DNA from: Cristatella mucedo
Lineage: Eukaryota; Bryozoa; Phylactolaemata; Cristatellidae
Direction of reading: 5' to 3'
DNA length: 64,000 nt
Assembly (NCBI GenBank): GCA_009760855.2
Contig: WPIO01000158.1
Coordinates: forward strand, 312,001-376,000
The notes under the pieces are model-generated. The model was given only the letters and a program-made list of their open reading frames with translations. It was not told the origin of the DNA and did no database searches. A program made the position numbers and the translations under genes. Positions 23,574-55,975 of this stretch are shown one piece after another. How positions within the stretch are numbered: the first letter of the stretch is position 1; each line of letters opens with the position of its first letter.

Positions 23574-24647
23574 TAACATAACACAAACACTATAACGTAA
23601 CACACACTGTCATAGATTGTCTAACTTATTGTATCATTTCTTGGATTACAAATCGCAAAACGAAGATGCAAGATAGACTTGGCGAACTGACTCGTACCCG
23701 AGCCCAAGAAAAGACTGCAAAAAGTTAAAAAAAAATATTTAACTATTTGCTGATAATATGCATGCAGTAACTCAGAGGTCATTACTGACCGATTTTACCA
23801 AACGACTGCAAACCTGGGTTATATGCACTTACACCACTCGGTAGCTCTTTCACTGTTTTTTTTCCCATCGGGAAACATTTAAGAACCTGCGAATGTTCCA
23901 GCGAAACTTGATATCTGGGCACAGGCTAGCAGCTGCATCGATCCCCGTTTTTCTAGCCACTAATTCTTATTTTGTCTTAATCTCCCTCCCTAATTTTTGA
24001 GAGAGACCTAAGGGAAACAATTTGGAGCTCGTAGCCGAGCTTGAGAAGGTCCAGCTTTCCATGTCGGCTTAGGGTAGTTTGAGGTCAGCCGTACGTGGCA
24101 ATGAAAACTCCATTTGAAAGGTCTTCTCTCTCAACCTGAATAGTAAGCAACGGCGAGGCTCGTATCGTCCCTAATGACATATTCTAAATGCATTTATGAT
24201 CGCTAGTCTAGAACCTCGCCTGAAAACATGACGTGCATCGAAGACAACCGTCTTGCATGATCTTAGCTGCCGGCTGCCGATGCTTAAATTGCATTCAGCA
24301 GCACCTGGTGCTAGTGGTACGTGCGACTACTCGTTGCCCATCTTTCCTTCTGCTAAAACCTCTGCATTTGGATGCAGGCCAAATGAGAGGCCTCAGCTGC
24401 TGCATGCGTTTCCTACATCTTGAGTTCTTGATGCTATAAAAATCCTAGCTTCATGTGTTGGAAGCACCGCGGAGCCCAACTGAGCCGGCTACGAGTTTCA
24501 CACCAACAAACGAACGTGCCATTCAAGATCATCATGCAAGTTAAACATCAACAACTGGTACCTTAAGTCGGTTTCTTCGAGAACAAACTTAATATTTTCG
24601 TCAGTCAAATCCGTAATGGTAACTACCGGCTGGTTCGCGTAAGGCAT
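11677..24647 (-). CDS. POLR2C: DNA-directed RNA polymerase II subunit RPB3, complete, eight exons
   Basis: RPB3 is the alpha-like subunit that dimerises with RPB11 to nucleate polymerase II assembly in the nucleus. Coding exons on minus: 24647-24562, 20696-20647, 18261-18140, 18052-17924, 17827-17782, 17611-17443, 14173-14136, 11861-11677. Every junction is GT/AG and the phases join without exception, giving 274 residues against 275 in human. It starts [20 protein letters not shown]. Diagnostic segments in order: [36 protein letters not shown], the four-cysteine zinc site in [83 protein letters not shown] and the C-terminal helix [17 protein letters not shown]. Three introns are 87-170 bp; four are 2.3-3.9 kb and carry most of the repeats. 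It is divergent from SLC30A5. Confidence 0.97.
12358..12486 (-). mobile_element. SINE-2 copy, 3' truncated
   Basis: Reverse complement starts AGCCGTGATGGCTCACTAGG, with a tRNA-like B box (GTGGGTTCGATTCCCGCGG) and GGCGATCCTTTATCGCCACT, CAAGCGGTGG. The usual 3' segment ending AATCAGCT is missing. It lies in the last intron of POLR2C. Confidence 0.8.
13020..13135 (-). mobile_element. LINE-B 3' end fragment
   Basis: Short piece of the LINE-B tail on minus: GTACCGAAAGCCGCTTAGGC, the CACTATACAAAACACTCCTG segment and the CGTAACATCCACATAAT block, with a CAGTTACAGACGGAGGTACA end. Confidence 0.7.
13225..13600 (+). mobile_element. Tc1-like transposon fragment interrupted by a SINE
   Basis: Two flanks, 13225-13328 and 13471-13600, match an uninterrupted paralogue at 14950-15150. 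The translation across the junction includes an [11 protein letters not shown]-type motif, as in the linker between the two DNA-binding halves of Tc1/mariner transposases. Many stops; not functional. The SINE-1 at 13329-13470 sits exactly at the break. Confidence 0.6.
13329..13470 (+). mobile_element. SINE-1 copy inserted in a Tc1-like remnant
   Basis: Full SINE-1: head TGGTTTGGCCCAGCAGTTAA, B-box region GTCGTGGGCTCGAGCCCCGT, tail AGCACCTGAATAGAGATTAA then TTCTCTTTGGGTGCTATATA, ending AATTATATTCATTTAT. Its ends are set by comparison with the empty paralogous site at about 15030 (CCTCGAGC directly followed by TTCTACTAG). Confidence 0.9.
14410..14560 (+). mobile_element. tRNA-headed SINE, variant head of the SINE-2 superfamily
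   Basis: Head GGGTCTTAGCCTATCGGTAA, B box CAAGGGTTCGATTACC, then a degenerate form of the SINE-2 tail (CTCTGTTGCTATGTCAATGA, AGCAATTGAACCGGC). The head differs from SINE-2 copies, but the tail aligns. Confidence 0.6.
14950..15150 (+). mobile_element. Tc1-like transposon fragment (uninterrupted paralogue)
   Basis: Same sequence as the 13225-13600 remnant without the SINE: ACACATTTGGGAAATGTCTT, then CTGGACGACCTCGAGCTTCT and GTGAGAGAGTGCCCAAAGGA. Encodes a SGRPRAS-TR-like motif with stops. Confidence 0.6.
15192..15325 (+). mobile_element. tRNA-headed SINE remnant
   Basis: Head GGGTCTTAGCTTAGGGGCTT and B box ATCGGTTCAATTCCTGCAGT, then about 90 bp of SINE body that runs into a CA microsatellite. 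The head resembles the 14410 and 20190 copies. Confidence 0.55.
15331..15424. repeat. (CA)n microsatellite
   Basis: About 45 CA units after the SINE remnant. Confidence 0.95.
16316..17200 (+). mobile_element. Decayed Tc1/mariner transposase copy
   Basis: Translation with frameshifts and stops follows the Tc1-like order. An [15 protein letters not shown] linker motif lies near 16405. A TDTDFY / SDESK-like catalytic Asp region falls near 16680-16710. Near 16860-17030 comes [28 protein letters not shown], then [16 protein letters not shown]. The last part corresponds to the QQDNDPKHT..SPDLNPIEHLW-EL-R signature that contains the second and third catalytic acidic residues. It lies in the sixth intron of POLR2C. 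Inverted repeats were not located. The copy is dead. Confidence 0.75.
18700..18855 (-). mobile_element. tRNA-like SINE, low-confidence
   Basis: Reverse complement reads GGCTGGGTAGTCCAGAGGTTAG, with a B-box-like CCTGCTCGAGGCGAAATTC, followed by non-tRNA sequence. No second copy was clearly found in the window, so only the tRNA-like head supports the call. Confidence 0.35.
20190..20336 (-). mobile_element. SINE, variant head of the SINE-2 superfamily
   Basis: Reverse complement begins CGGGTCTTAGCCCAGGGGTT and has B box TTGGGTTCGAGTCCTGAAGC. The body GGTGGTGGTGATAAGGCTCT and tail end GTGTTTAATCAACTGAC align with SINE-2. It lies in the second intron of POLR2C, just below exon 2. Confidence 0.75.
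20908..21083 (+). mobile_element. SINE-2 copy, near full length
   Basis: AGCCGTGATGGCACACTAGG head, B box CATGGGTTCGATTCCTGTGG, GGCGATTCTTTATCGCCACT, GGTGATAGCCGTAAAGGCTC, then CGCTATACAGAAAGAGGCTG and TTTAATCAGCTAGGATTTA. It serves here as the reference copy. First intron of POLR2C. Confidence 0.9.
21340..22760 (-). mobile_element. LINE-A copy: endonuclease domain fused to ORF C-terminus, RT deleted
   Basis: Non-LTR retrotransposon in the first intron of POLR2C. An apurinic-type endonuclease is readable from 22750 to about 22120 ([47 protein letters not shown] and the catalytic [10 protein letters not shown]). After a frameshift it continues from about 22200 ([16 protein letters not shown]) through a linker to about 21750. 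It then jumps directly to the extreme C-terminal block [20 protein letters not shown] that other copies carry after the reverse transcriptase. The whole polymerase domain is absent. The 3' UTR follows, with the AACATGCACAGTGTC-type segments, the GCGCCTAGAAAGAGATTAAG hairpin and an ATT repeat at 21340. Confidence 0.85.
23477..23572. repeat. (CA)n/(CAGACA)n microsatellite
   Basis: CA run with regular CAGACA interruptions in the first intron of POLR2C. Confidence 0.95.
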
Positions 24648-27205
24648 GGTAAGACACCGGATGCGCAACGGAATTGTCCAGCGGCAACAGGGCGTGTTTT
24701 CAAACGTATCAGGCTTCAACCTAATGCGGAATTTGAGAGTTATTTCTGGTGAAATAGATGCATTAATGAATATAAGTGATTTCTAATGAACATATTTAGA
24801 GGAATATATTCTAATGTTGATCGTAATTACTGAATATCATCAAAGTTTTGTCTGGACATGATGGCCGCTCCCGTTGTAGAGGTGCTATGGACACGTAGCT
24901 AAAGCTGAAAGGAAACTCACCGGGTTAAGGGTACGCAGCCAGACGTATCTCGGCGTCACTCAAAAGTTGCACAGTATAAAATGCAGCTATTTTTTTACAT
25001 ATATTACACGATTTTTCTAATTGGAGTTAGCGAAGCGGCTGTGCATCCTCATGTTTACCGATGTAACTAGAAATCTGGCCTACAGTTATAGGATAGAGCA
25101 GCTCGATAGTACTGCAGAGAAGGAGATAAGCTATTTTCGCACACGAGAAGCAGTTGTCGTACACATCTTGTGGGTCAAGCGTTTGGATTGGACCGTCGTT
25201 TCTTGGATGAAATGTGCTGACACCTGGCATTCAGGCTCTGAAGCAGGCCGAAATGACCCCAAGATACGATACGGATGGTATGCTGCCGACACGTGCCATT
25301 TATCCAGCGTCAAGGTAATGTGGGAAATGTCAAAGCGTTCAAATTTTGCGTTGGTGAGTTGGCGATAGGACTTACGCTAATGGGTTCTTCTTAGCCTACT
25401 GCGGTCGCAGCCTGCTTTGTACTGCTTGTGCAGTATCTCGTTCGATTAGTTATACCACCACGATCACCGCCACCACCGCTAGTAATAATAATAGTAATTC
25501 CAGTGCCCATCACAACTACCATTACTACTACTACTACTGCTACAAAAACTACCACTCGTGCTACCTCTATAAAAATTTAAGAATGACAATGGTCCTATAC
25601 AGACCAAGTCGCGTTGAGATCTTGGTAAACTTCAGTAGCTTTCATGATAGTTTTTGGTCCATGCTTCGTCATTAAGACTCCTCCAATGCACCGTTTGGCT
25701 GCAGGTGGTCTTTCATGGGTAGGTTAAGTGACCTCGTGCATTTATGTGCTGCCTAATTAAAAGCCACTGTAAGTGACCGAGTTTTTATTACCATTATGCT
25801 CTTCAGCAAGAGAAGGGCAGCCGAAGCAGCCTTTTTGTGTAACGGCCTCGAAATTTGACTATTGGAGCACGTTCGTCGATCCCTGTAAGCAATTAGAAGG
25901 CATTTGAAGTGTTTACAGGACCAAGGGACGTGGATGCTTTGATATTGTTTGATGATGTGGTGACAGAAGGGTCTGCTCCTACAAGCTTTATGGTTACCAA
26001 CTTGGAAGAGGATATAAGGGGGGCCACTTACTTTTGGTGCCGAGCTCTGCTGTTAGGTATGTCGGACGTGATGCAGTGTAAGAATGGGATGCCGGCTGTT
26101 ATTGGTCAACTGCAAGTACCTGGGGCTAAACCTATAACCTCTCATTCAGTACTGTGTAAAGATTCGTACTAGCGTTCTTTGCAATGGTACAACTTACTGT
26201 TTTCCTACCTCGGCTTTACTGCTGGGACAAGTTATAGCTCTCATGCACAATCCTGAAAAGAGGTGCGTGGAAGCTGTTGCTGCAGGCCAGCAAAGAGATC
26301 TCGGGCCAAAGTAATGTGGCATCAATTTTTCCAGCATCGATGCATCCTATGAGCCATCTACCTGTATCTGCTCCTTGCTGTCTGAGATGACTGTCAGGGG
26401 CTGTATCCGACATGACTACCCAAGGCATTTCCCGGACTTCAGCCCTCATGAGGCCAGCTAGATAGGTGGGGGATTTAAAAAGCGAATAGGAATATTTCCG
26501 TAAGAAAAATTTGCTATTCGACTGGAAACTAATGGAGATCCTTTAGCTGTTGATTGATGAGCACAAACCATATTCTCCTTTTGACTAGCGGATGACATAT
26601 TTCAAGAGTGTTGCCAGTAGCTTTAGGGATTTCTTCCGAAACCAGCAAGGAACGATTTAGGCTGTATGATTAGTGTTACTTAGGCAAACTGGCTGTATAG
26701 GCGGGTGTTTTGTGCGCTTATCCAAAGGCAGGCTCGAATATATGTGTTTGGCCACATGCACAGTTTCTTTATCATTCTATGCTATTGCAAAGGTTGCTTC
26801 TAGAATCGGGCTCTACAGTTGTCAAAACAATTAACCCATTCTCGAGGAATTTGAGAATATTGTGTTGTTGTAGAGAAGCTAACCTCGAGAATGCCACTTG
26901 AACTGTCTGGCAAGGATATGTCTTTACACTCTTAACTTTTATTATGACAGGTTTGATGATGGGAGTAGTTTTTGATGCAGATCATTTATGCCATATCAAT
27001 ACCATGGTAATGTAGATGTGAGTTTCAGGTTTAGTGCCAGGTCATAGGCATAGCAACTGTCAGCGATAGCGATTGCTTTTCATTGTCTAGCATCTCGAGG
27101 GAGAAGTACTTTCTCTAGGTTATCTTTCTATTGCACCTCGTGCTCTCGTTTGTTCTGCACAAAATCGCATTTTGCATGTTTTCTACTACATGTTTGTACT
27201 TGCAG
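24648..27205. other. Divergent intergenic region; missing first exon of SLC30A5 expected here
   Basis: Between the POLR2C start and the first recognised SLC30A5 exon. A shared or adjacent promoter is likely just above 24,650. The missing SLC30A5 exon must contain an ATG and end after the second base of a codon (phase 2); several short candidates exist near 24,850 but none has a convincing donor. The rest shows trinucleotide-rich sequence (ACC/ATT, 25,455-25,560) and nothing else recognisable. Confidence 0.45.
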
Positions 27206-49513
<22,308 letters not shown>

Positions 49514-49751
49514 GAAATATAGTCGGGCTTGTTAAGATTTCGCTGACAGACGTCTGGCATGTTTTGCACCTGCCTTAGTGTCAGTAATTGCTTGCATGCA
49601 TATATATATATATATATGTATGTGTATGCGCACACACATGTCCGTGTATGTACATATACAGTATATGTACACACACTCCAGACGTATGTATTAACTAAAT
49701 AATGCATTTACTACGTCCAAATGGAACTGCTCTCACATACGAGTTTATCTC

Positions 49752-49757
49752 AATAAA
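49752..49757 (+). promoter_or_regulatory. Poly(A) signal of SLC30A5
   Basis: AATAAA about 240 bp after the SLC30A5 stop codon at 49511-49513, followed by T-rich sequence. It implies a 3' UTR of about 260 bp, which includes a short TA/GT-rich stretch near 49,600-49,680. Confidence 0.6.
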
Positions 49758-49799
49758 GATAATTTTTATTCAGTGAAAGCTTGCAGTGCATCGCGAAGT

Positions 49800-50690
49800 G
49801 TTCTCCACTTGCCAACGCAATAGCAAACTTCAGCTAACAGTAAGATTCGTCGATTGCCACTTCAGTTGGTACTTGGTACCCATCGATAACTCTTATATGT
49901 GCAAAAGGACGCCGGTACTGCAGATTCTCAGGTGTCCTGGTGGTACTGTCATCTGCGGTAGTGCTTCCAGACGTCACCTTGCCTATAAGTAGATGGAACA
50001 AGTTGTGACTTGGGGTCTGAGTTCAGTGAGAGGCAGAACCTACATTATAGAATGTCGAAATTGGCATTGGCGTTCTTGGACTCGGCCGACTTTGGACTAG
50101 TTGGCTCAATGCTTTTGCCTCACTCTAGTTGAATAACTCTTCATAACTCACTGATGTTGTGGCTCTAGAGGTATAGCCTAGATGATAGGTATGGTGCCCC
50201 TCTGGTGGTATGATAGATCGTCAATGAACAGCAGGCTGATTTTTGCAGTTATATTAGCATCAGGGGAATAAGTTTTCACTATAGACGAACGCACGGTAAC
50301 TTATCGTGATTGCAGTCTCGGTTCGTTAGTACTGGTAATCAAACGGGCTAAGTGTTTTATAACTATGTTTTCAAGGTTTTGCAAGCGAGACGAGCAGAGT
50401 CTTCAAGATTCGCGAGTACACTTTGGTCCGGCAGCGTTTCTCTGCAGCTAGACTTAACACTGTTGCAGGTGAGACAGTCGTGTAAAGCTAGGACAGCAGT
50501 GAGATATATTTCTGCAAAACTATGCTACCTAGAGGTCCTTCGGATTTGGTAAGCTTTAAAATTTTCACGGCCTGAAAACGGCACCTGCCAACTGCTAATT
50601 TGCAGTTGATCATGAGCCATAAATTTTTCTTTATGACCCATTCAGCCGGTTTTACAGGTTATTGTAATTAACCGTTCGGTGGCTAGCCGA
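49800..50690. other. No feature seen
   Basis: Between the SLC30A5 poly(A) site and a LINE-A copy. No convincing coding exon, RNA gene or repeat family was recognised on either strand. Confidence 0.4.
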
Positions 50691-52180
50691 GCGTCAGTCT
50701 TTGAAATAAGCAAAATGGCTGATCGGCAAGTGCAGCAGAACTTTGCCTGCAGATGCCAAAGGAGATATGCTGGCGGAGCTGATTTTGTGCGATAATTTTT
50801 CCAGTTTCTGAGTCACACTTGGTTTGCTCATAACTAGTAAGCTGGTTTTGCCGTCATTTAATTTGAGTAAATTTGCTGCCACCCATGTGCGGATGTCAGC
50901 AATACATGCAGCAAGGAAGTTGGGAGAACTTGACGTGCTGAATGGCTGGGAGAGATCAAAGCAAAGGTACAACCGAATGTCATCTGCATAGAAGTGAAAG
51001 TCATTGTACCTGCCAATCACATCGGCAAGAGAGTATAAATCAGGAAAAGAAGTACGTGCATGTGCACAGAGCCCTGAGGTATCTTTGTCTGCCCATATCC
51101 ATGCTCTGGAGTCTCTCATTGAGATAGGACCGGATCCCTTGTGAAAGTTGTGCAAGTGATGCCTAGGCGAGATAAAAGGCACTCGAGATGGACTTGTTGG
51201 TCAAATGTATCAAAAGCTGCCAAAGATCAAGCATAACAAACTATTCGTGAGAAGGTTGTTATGCAGCCAAAGCAATGCTGACTCGGTGGGGCGATTAGCT
51301 CTCTATTTTCAGACTGGAACTTATTTGCTAAGTTCACTGTTTCAATATAAGAGTTCAGCTGGTCTGCCTCAACTCGTTCCAGTGTCTTTGATAGGAACGG
51401 TAGAAGGGAGACTTTGCATAAGTTACTTGGATTCTCTTGGTCTAGTGTGTGGCTTTCTTGGGTAGTGGCCTGACTCAACCTTTTTGAAAGGTGCTGGGAC
51501 ATGACCTGAGGCTAATGACAATTATAATGTTAGTTATGCATGACAGCAACAAGCTTACGCATCGCAGAAGTAGACTAGTGGGAACGGGGTTTAGAGGATT
51601 AGTACTCTGGGGAATGAATTTAAAGGTCACTCGTGGCCTTCTTGAACGTAGACACTGAAGCAGTGCACGGAAATGAGTGGCGGGAGTCCTGTGTTGGTGT
51701 TATTGAGGGACCCAAGTCCAGAGAGGATGCTGCTGATCCCTCATTGATGGACTCTTGGATCTTGTCAATCTTGCTGACAAATAAGCTAAAGAAAAGATCA
51801 GCAAGATCACCACAAGGATCACTAGGTAAGGAGCTAACCCTGGAGTGAATAATGAAATGGTTGATGTTAAAACATCAGCATTTTTGGGTTGTGCCTGTGT
51901 GATTCGAGAATATTTTTGTAGAAGTGAGGCGTGGACTTTGCGAGGATCGATTTGTGATACACAGTAGTCTTCGTATGGCTGACGATGGACAGTTAGTCCT
52001 TATCTTTTATATGCTTTCTCAAGCTTGACCCTTCTCTTCGTAGACCTAGTCAGTTTAATGTCTGCAGTAAATCTAAGGTTGTTTGGATGAGGGCGAGCGT
52101 TTAGTCAGAGGTGCAAACTCGTTGTGCCCATCAGCAAGTGTCATTTTAGTAGTATTCTACCAAAGATGGCAACAGCATGA
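50690..52180 (-). mobile_element. LINE-A copy, endonuclease linker to reverse transcriptase, decayed
   Basis: On minus, from about 52180: the linker block that also follows the endonuclease at 21.8 kb, then finger-region [20 protein letters not shown] and NKFQS at 51420-51300. A YADD block DFHFYADDIRLYLCFDLSQP follows near 51000-50950, then LAACIADIRTWVAANLLKLN and KTSLLVMS. Frameshifted in several places. It complements the 21.3-22.7 kb copy, which lacks exactly this polymerase part. Confidence 0.8.
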
Positions 52181-52559
52181 CCTCAGCGTAGCTATAAAAA
52201 AAAGTGCTACGTTTACGAGACCGACTCTAAGGCGCCTCGAAGAGCTCGAAAGTCGTCGAAGCCCCCCCCCCCTTGGCCGATGGGCAAAATTCACCAATAT
52301 GTCGATACTTCCAAAGCAGCTCAAAAACCTCGGGGACAACGCCAATTAAAAAAATTGCTGCCAGCTATTGCCCAAACGTTATCGATTAGGTAAATTTTCG
52401 CATAGAACCACAGAGAATGACTTCAATGGACAGAAGGCATCCTGTAGCGGCTACATTTGGCGCACGGTCACATTAAACTTTCAAACTGCTGCGACCCAGT
52501 TTGCAACTGCTAATACGACCCGCATTAAGCCTTGCACTCTTTAATCATCGAACATCAGT

Positions 52560-52990
52560 TTTTTTATGGACCGGCCACGTTTATTTTGACATAAACTCTT
52601 TTTAGCTACATTATTTCATTGTATACCCTCTGATAATATTGACCACCAAGTTCTCGAACGCCTCTTATCTCGCCTGGGCATCGGTGGCACGCATTGCACT
52701 AAAATGGTTCAGGTACTATCTCAGCGGGAGACTCCAGAGTATTGGTGCGAATGGACAAAGATCATCCAAGGAGCCACTTAAGTAAGGGGTACGTCGGGGC
52801 TCTGGGCTTGATCTGCTTCATTTCACAGTTTATACTCTCCCTCTAGCCCATGTGATCGCCGAGTACAGTCAAGGCTTTCACTTCTAAGTAAATGACAATC
52901 AGTTGCACCTTTTCTTTGATCCCTCCAGCACGTCAAATTTTCTCTAAACTCCCTTGCTGCATGCATTGCAGATCCCCACATGGACGGCAG
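52560..52990 (+). mobile_element. Decayed LINE-A reverse transcriptase fragment
   Basis: Plus-strand traces of the polymerase palm: HQVLERLLSRLGIGGTHC near 52650, a broken [13 protein letters not shown] region near 52790-52820, the [10 protein letters not shown] region near 52880, and SLQHVKFSLNSLAACIADP-like sequence near 52920-52980. Stops throughout. It abuts the minus-strand coding exon at 53,040. Confidence 0.65.
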
Positions 52991-53039
52991 CTCACCCGAA
53001 CGAAGCGAGCAGCGTCCGGGGTTTACCGGTTACTGTGAC

Positions 53040-53537
53040 CTACCCGAACTCACTGCTCCGGCTCTCTCCGGCTGCCAGCGGCCTCTGCTGTAGCCAGTGC
53101 CAATTCGGAGGCCAGTACTGAGCCGAGGTCAGCGCGGGCATGGCTCTCGGCTGCAGCGGCAGGGCTGGCACGGGCTGTGGCACGACGAGCTGAGAGGGCT
53201 CAGCCGCCGTCGACAGCTGTGCCGGAGGAGGCTCTGCTCCTGGTCCATCCAGGACTGGTGCTGCACCCTCCGAAAAATAGCTGATGCTGCTCGGCAGCAA
53301 CGCGACGTCGTCTGCCGTGCCCGGTTGCCCAGGGGGTTCGGCGCTGCAGCTGCTGATGCTCGGCTCGGGACTCTCCAGCAGCCTCAAGAAGTTGTGCAGC
53401 TGCAACGGTGCAATGATGGAAAAGCAATTCTCCGGCGACATCTCGATGGTCATTGGCAGCGGCTGCCTGCCCTGAGACGAGCGAGTCTTCGGGTAAAGCG
53501 CGGCGAATGCAGCCAAATGAGTATAGGTCGAGGTCAT
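53040..53537 (-). CDS. Unrecognised Pro/Ser/Ala/Gln-rich protein or terminal exon
   Basis: A 165-codon frame starting MTSTYTHLAAFAALYPKTRS, with SPENCFSIIAPLQLHNFLRL and then a Pro/Gln/Ala-rich half ending TSAQYWPPNWHW and SSEFG. Two readings are possible. (a) Independent gene: a 5' UTR exon around 53900-53655 ends at a donor (GCATCCG then GTATGC) and joins the acceptor TTTTTCACTGACGGCAG near 53567; the first usable ATG is the one given. (b) Last exon of the large minus-strand gene at 56,846-62,802: an alternative acceptor (GATTATAAG) gives phase 0, as that gene needs, and the composition is similar. A donor-like GTGAGT near the 3' end means the stop is not certain. Function unknown. Confidence 0.5.
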   Translation of the reverse strand: MTSTYTHLAAFAALYPKTRSSQGRQPLPMTIEMSPENCFSIIAPLQLHNFLRLLESPEPSISSCSAEPPGQPGTADDVALLPSSISYFSEGAAPVLDGPGAEPPPAQLSTAAEPSQLVVPQPVPALPLQPRAMPALTSAQYWPPNWHWLQQRPLAAGESRSSEFG

Positions 53538-53599
53538 GGCTAAACGTCGCCAAAGAATCTTATAATCTGCCGTCAGTGAAAAACTGAGAGCGTAAGACG

Positions 53600-53910
53600 G
53601 GGAACAGCATCATCTGGGAATCGTTTCGAGAATGTAGTCCTATCCTGTGCATACCGGATGCACGATCGATTCGGAATAGCTCGGTACGAGTTGCTTAGCC
53701 GCGATCCCAGCAGGGATCTCAGATTTCTGCAAACTGCCACGCGTGCGAGCGTGCGATCTCACTCTCGTACTGGTGATGCGGGGGCGCGTCGCTGCCGACC
53801 AGTGACCGACGGGCAGGTGATTTGCCGACAAAAGTGTTGGCCAACATGCAATTGCCCTAATACTCGCCCCTCCAATATGGCAACATAGCACCCTTTTCCA
53901 GTCGGACACT
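53600..53910 (-). promoter_or_regulatory. CpG-rich stretch, possible promoter and 5' UTR exon
   Basis: CpG-dense sequence upstream of the 53,040-53,537 frame, ending in a donor-like GTATGC. No ATG in the frame that would join the next exon, so any exon here is non-coding. It fits the independent-gene reading of the neighbour. Confidence 0.35.
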
Positions 53911-54239
53911 ATTTTTAGTAATGAGTCATTTTTTTAAGATCTCGGGCAAGAATTATGGCAGGCATGAAAGCAATAATATTAAATGGCTGCTGAACTCAGC
54001 CCTGCTCGAGTTGCATCACACTATCGTAAGTAATGCAATTAAAAAGGATCGTCGACCTCCTAAACTCAATATACTTACTCGAACGGCAGACGCGAGAGTA
54101 TGGATGATAGGACCTCTGATCTTTTGCAAATTGCATTTCGTGAAGGACAGCCAGCCAGGAATGATAGGTAATTGCCTAGAGTTATCCCTATTTCAGTTTG
54201 AACTTCATATTCGTAACTCCCATCGTTTGATGGTGTAGC

Positions 54240-54395
54240 TATTCGTGCTAACACTGTTGCATGCTGCCTGCCACTAACCACACTTGCATGCTGACCCTGT
54301 GCATGTCACCCCTAACCATTTGATCATCTTCCTTTGCAGCAATTGTAAAGCGCCTAAAAAGAGATTGAGTTCTCTGAGGGCGCTTTTGAGGTTTC
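54240..54395 (+). mobile_element. LINE-A 3' tail
   Basis: CCACTAACCACACTTGCATG, CTGACCCTGTGCATGTCACC, CCTAACCATTTGATCATC, then the hairpin TAAAGCGCCTAAAAAGAGAT / TGAGTTCTCTGAGGGCGCTT. The 53,930-54,240 stretch upstream may be its decayed coding end but is not clearly readable. Confidence 0.75.
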
Positions 54396-54757
54396 GTTTA
54401 TGCATACCCCTTCCGCGCCAAATTGTTGTTGGGTACACGTATTGGGCCGGAGGGCCCTCCCGACCACCGACTAGCCAATTGGGGGGGGGGCAGCTAGGCG
54501 TTAGCAGCAACGCTAACGAATCAGAGCGCAGCTTTCCGGTACGGCAGACGACAGAAGTGGATGAACGTCTTCGGGAGAGCAGTTGAGCTTGCCCCGGCTC
54601 GGGGCGTAGTCATAAACTGTTGCTCGTCGGCTGGCGTTTTGTGTAGTGCGCGACAGCAACCAGACTACAGCTTTATCAAATGTATTATTATCTTTGGTGG
54701 TGGCAGTTCACACAAAACGACGAAGGCCGGTGCCGTAAAATTAAATATATAAAAATA

Positions 54758-54890
54758 GAATTTATTTATATATAGCGCCCCAAGAGAACTTAATCTCTAT
54801 TCAGGCGCTTCACATATGCCTTGGGGCTCGAGCCCACGACCTCAGTCAGACCTTGGTCGGGGCGAGCACCTTAACCGCTAGACCAAACCA
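54758..54890 (-). mobile_element. SINE-1 copy, near full length
   Basis: Reverse complement: TTTGGTTTGGTCTAGCGGTT head, GTCGTGGGCTCGAGCCCCAA B-box region, GCGCCTGAATAGAGATTAAG / TTCTCTTGGGGCGCTATATA tail. Very close to the 39,816 copy. Confidence 0.92.
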
Positions 54891-54899
54891 AAATGCTAA

Positions 54900-55975
54900 A
54901 ACTCCATCTAACAAGCACGAGCCGATACAGCAACATCTCAAACCTGCAGATCACTATTCCAGGATCTACCTCCAAAAATCTGTTTTAAGCCTGGCTCAGT
55001 CTACGGTGGGATACATACAGTGACCGGTCAAAACTGCTCCGACAAAACAGCTACCCACAAAATGGCATGCCCACAAAATGGGCCCTTTATTTCAGCTCAG
55101 TAAATCTAGAGTAAACAATTATTTAATGACTGCATCAACTTAATCTACTTTTATAAAAATTAAAAATTCTATTTTAAAAGGTGAGCATACAATTAGATTA
55201 ATAGCAACACTAACCGTTTCATTATAATTTAAAAGGTTACTGTTTAAGGTAAAAGGTAAATGTTACTACATTTCCTTCGGGCAGAAAATTAGACACAAGG
55301 CTCCTCTTGAGATCTAGGATCTTTAGAAATCTAGGCACCTCAGGAGGCTCATGCCCACCTGGTTAGTCTTCTTTAGGGCTACTGTTCTGCCATTCATTTA
55401 ATATAGATACTTATGAACTAGTATAGCAGGCACACAGGCGTGTGGGCGAAAGCACAGCGCTCTCAAGATCGCCCAAGACCTCAGGAACAATTCTATGTAC
55501 TTTATGGAACTAGATTTCACAGAGCAGAACGGCAAGTCTATCAGCGCTATGGCTGAAAGTAAACTGATCGCAAGCCTAAACAGCAATGCTTTAGCTACCA
55601 TAGATTGTGATGCATACCATAATTCATGATCCGCTAGTCCCGGCTGCCGTAATGGCATTCAGATTACTAAGAGCTTAGGTTGAGTTTCAAAATTGTACCT
55701 TCCCAATGTGCTTAGGATCTAGTTGCCATGATTATTTCGTTGGTTTACAATCGTTTTAAGTGATCAAGCTGGGGTGGAATAAAAGCCTCTAGAGGATTGC
55801 CTTTGAGGTCAATGACTTGACCTGGCAGTGTTGGAAAGGCGAGAAGACTCACACAGGATAGGTTAGCCAACATTCAAGAATAAAACTATAAAATTTTAAA
55901 TTATAAGGAAGCAATAAGTAGCATTATTGATTAGGTTGCCTTCAAAGCTTCTAAACTAGCCGACTTTATATTAAA
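54900..55975. other. No feature seen
   Basis: AT-rich sequence with no repeat family recognised and only one minus-strand frame of 86 codons (55398-55658), which has no recognisable motif or splice context. Confidence 0.4.

Noticed and set aside
25909-26172. 87-codon plus-strand frame upstream of SLC30A5
   Set aside because: Not hydrophobic like the ZnT5 N-terminus, no recognised domain and no phase-2 donor at its end, so it does not fit as the missing first exon.
53200-53553. Kinase-like motif (DLDLYSFGCI) in an alternative minus frame
   Set aside because: Resembles a kinase subdomain by chance only. No other kinase motif follows, and the frame turns Arg/His/Gln-rich and ends quickly; the overlapping 165-codon frame is better supported.
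55398-55658. 86-codon minus-strand frame as the missing last exon of the Ala-rich gene
   Set aside because: Leucine- and isoleucine-rich composition unlike that gene, and no convincing acceptor in the right phase.
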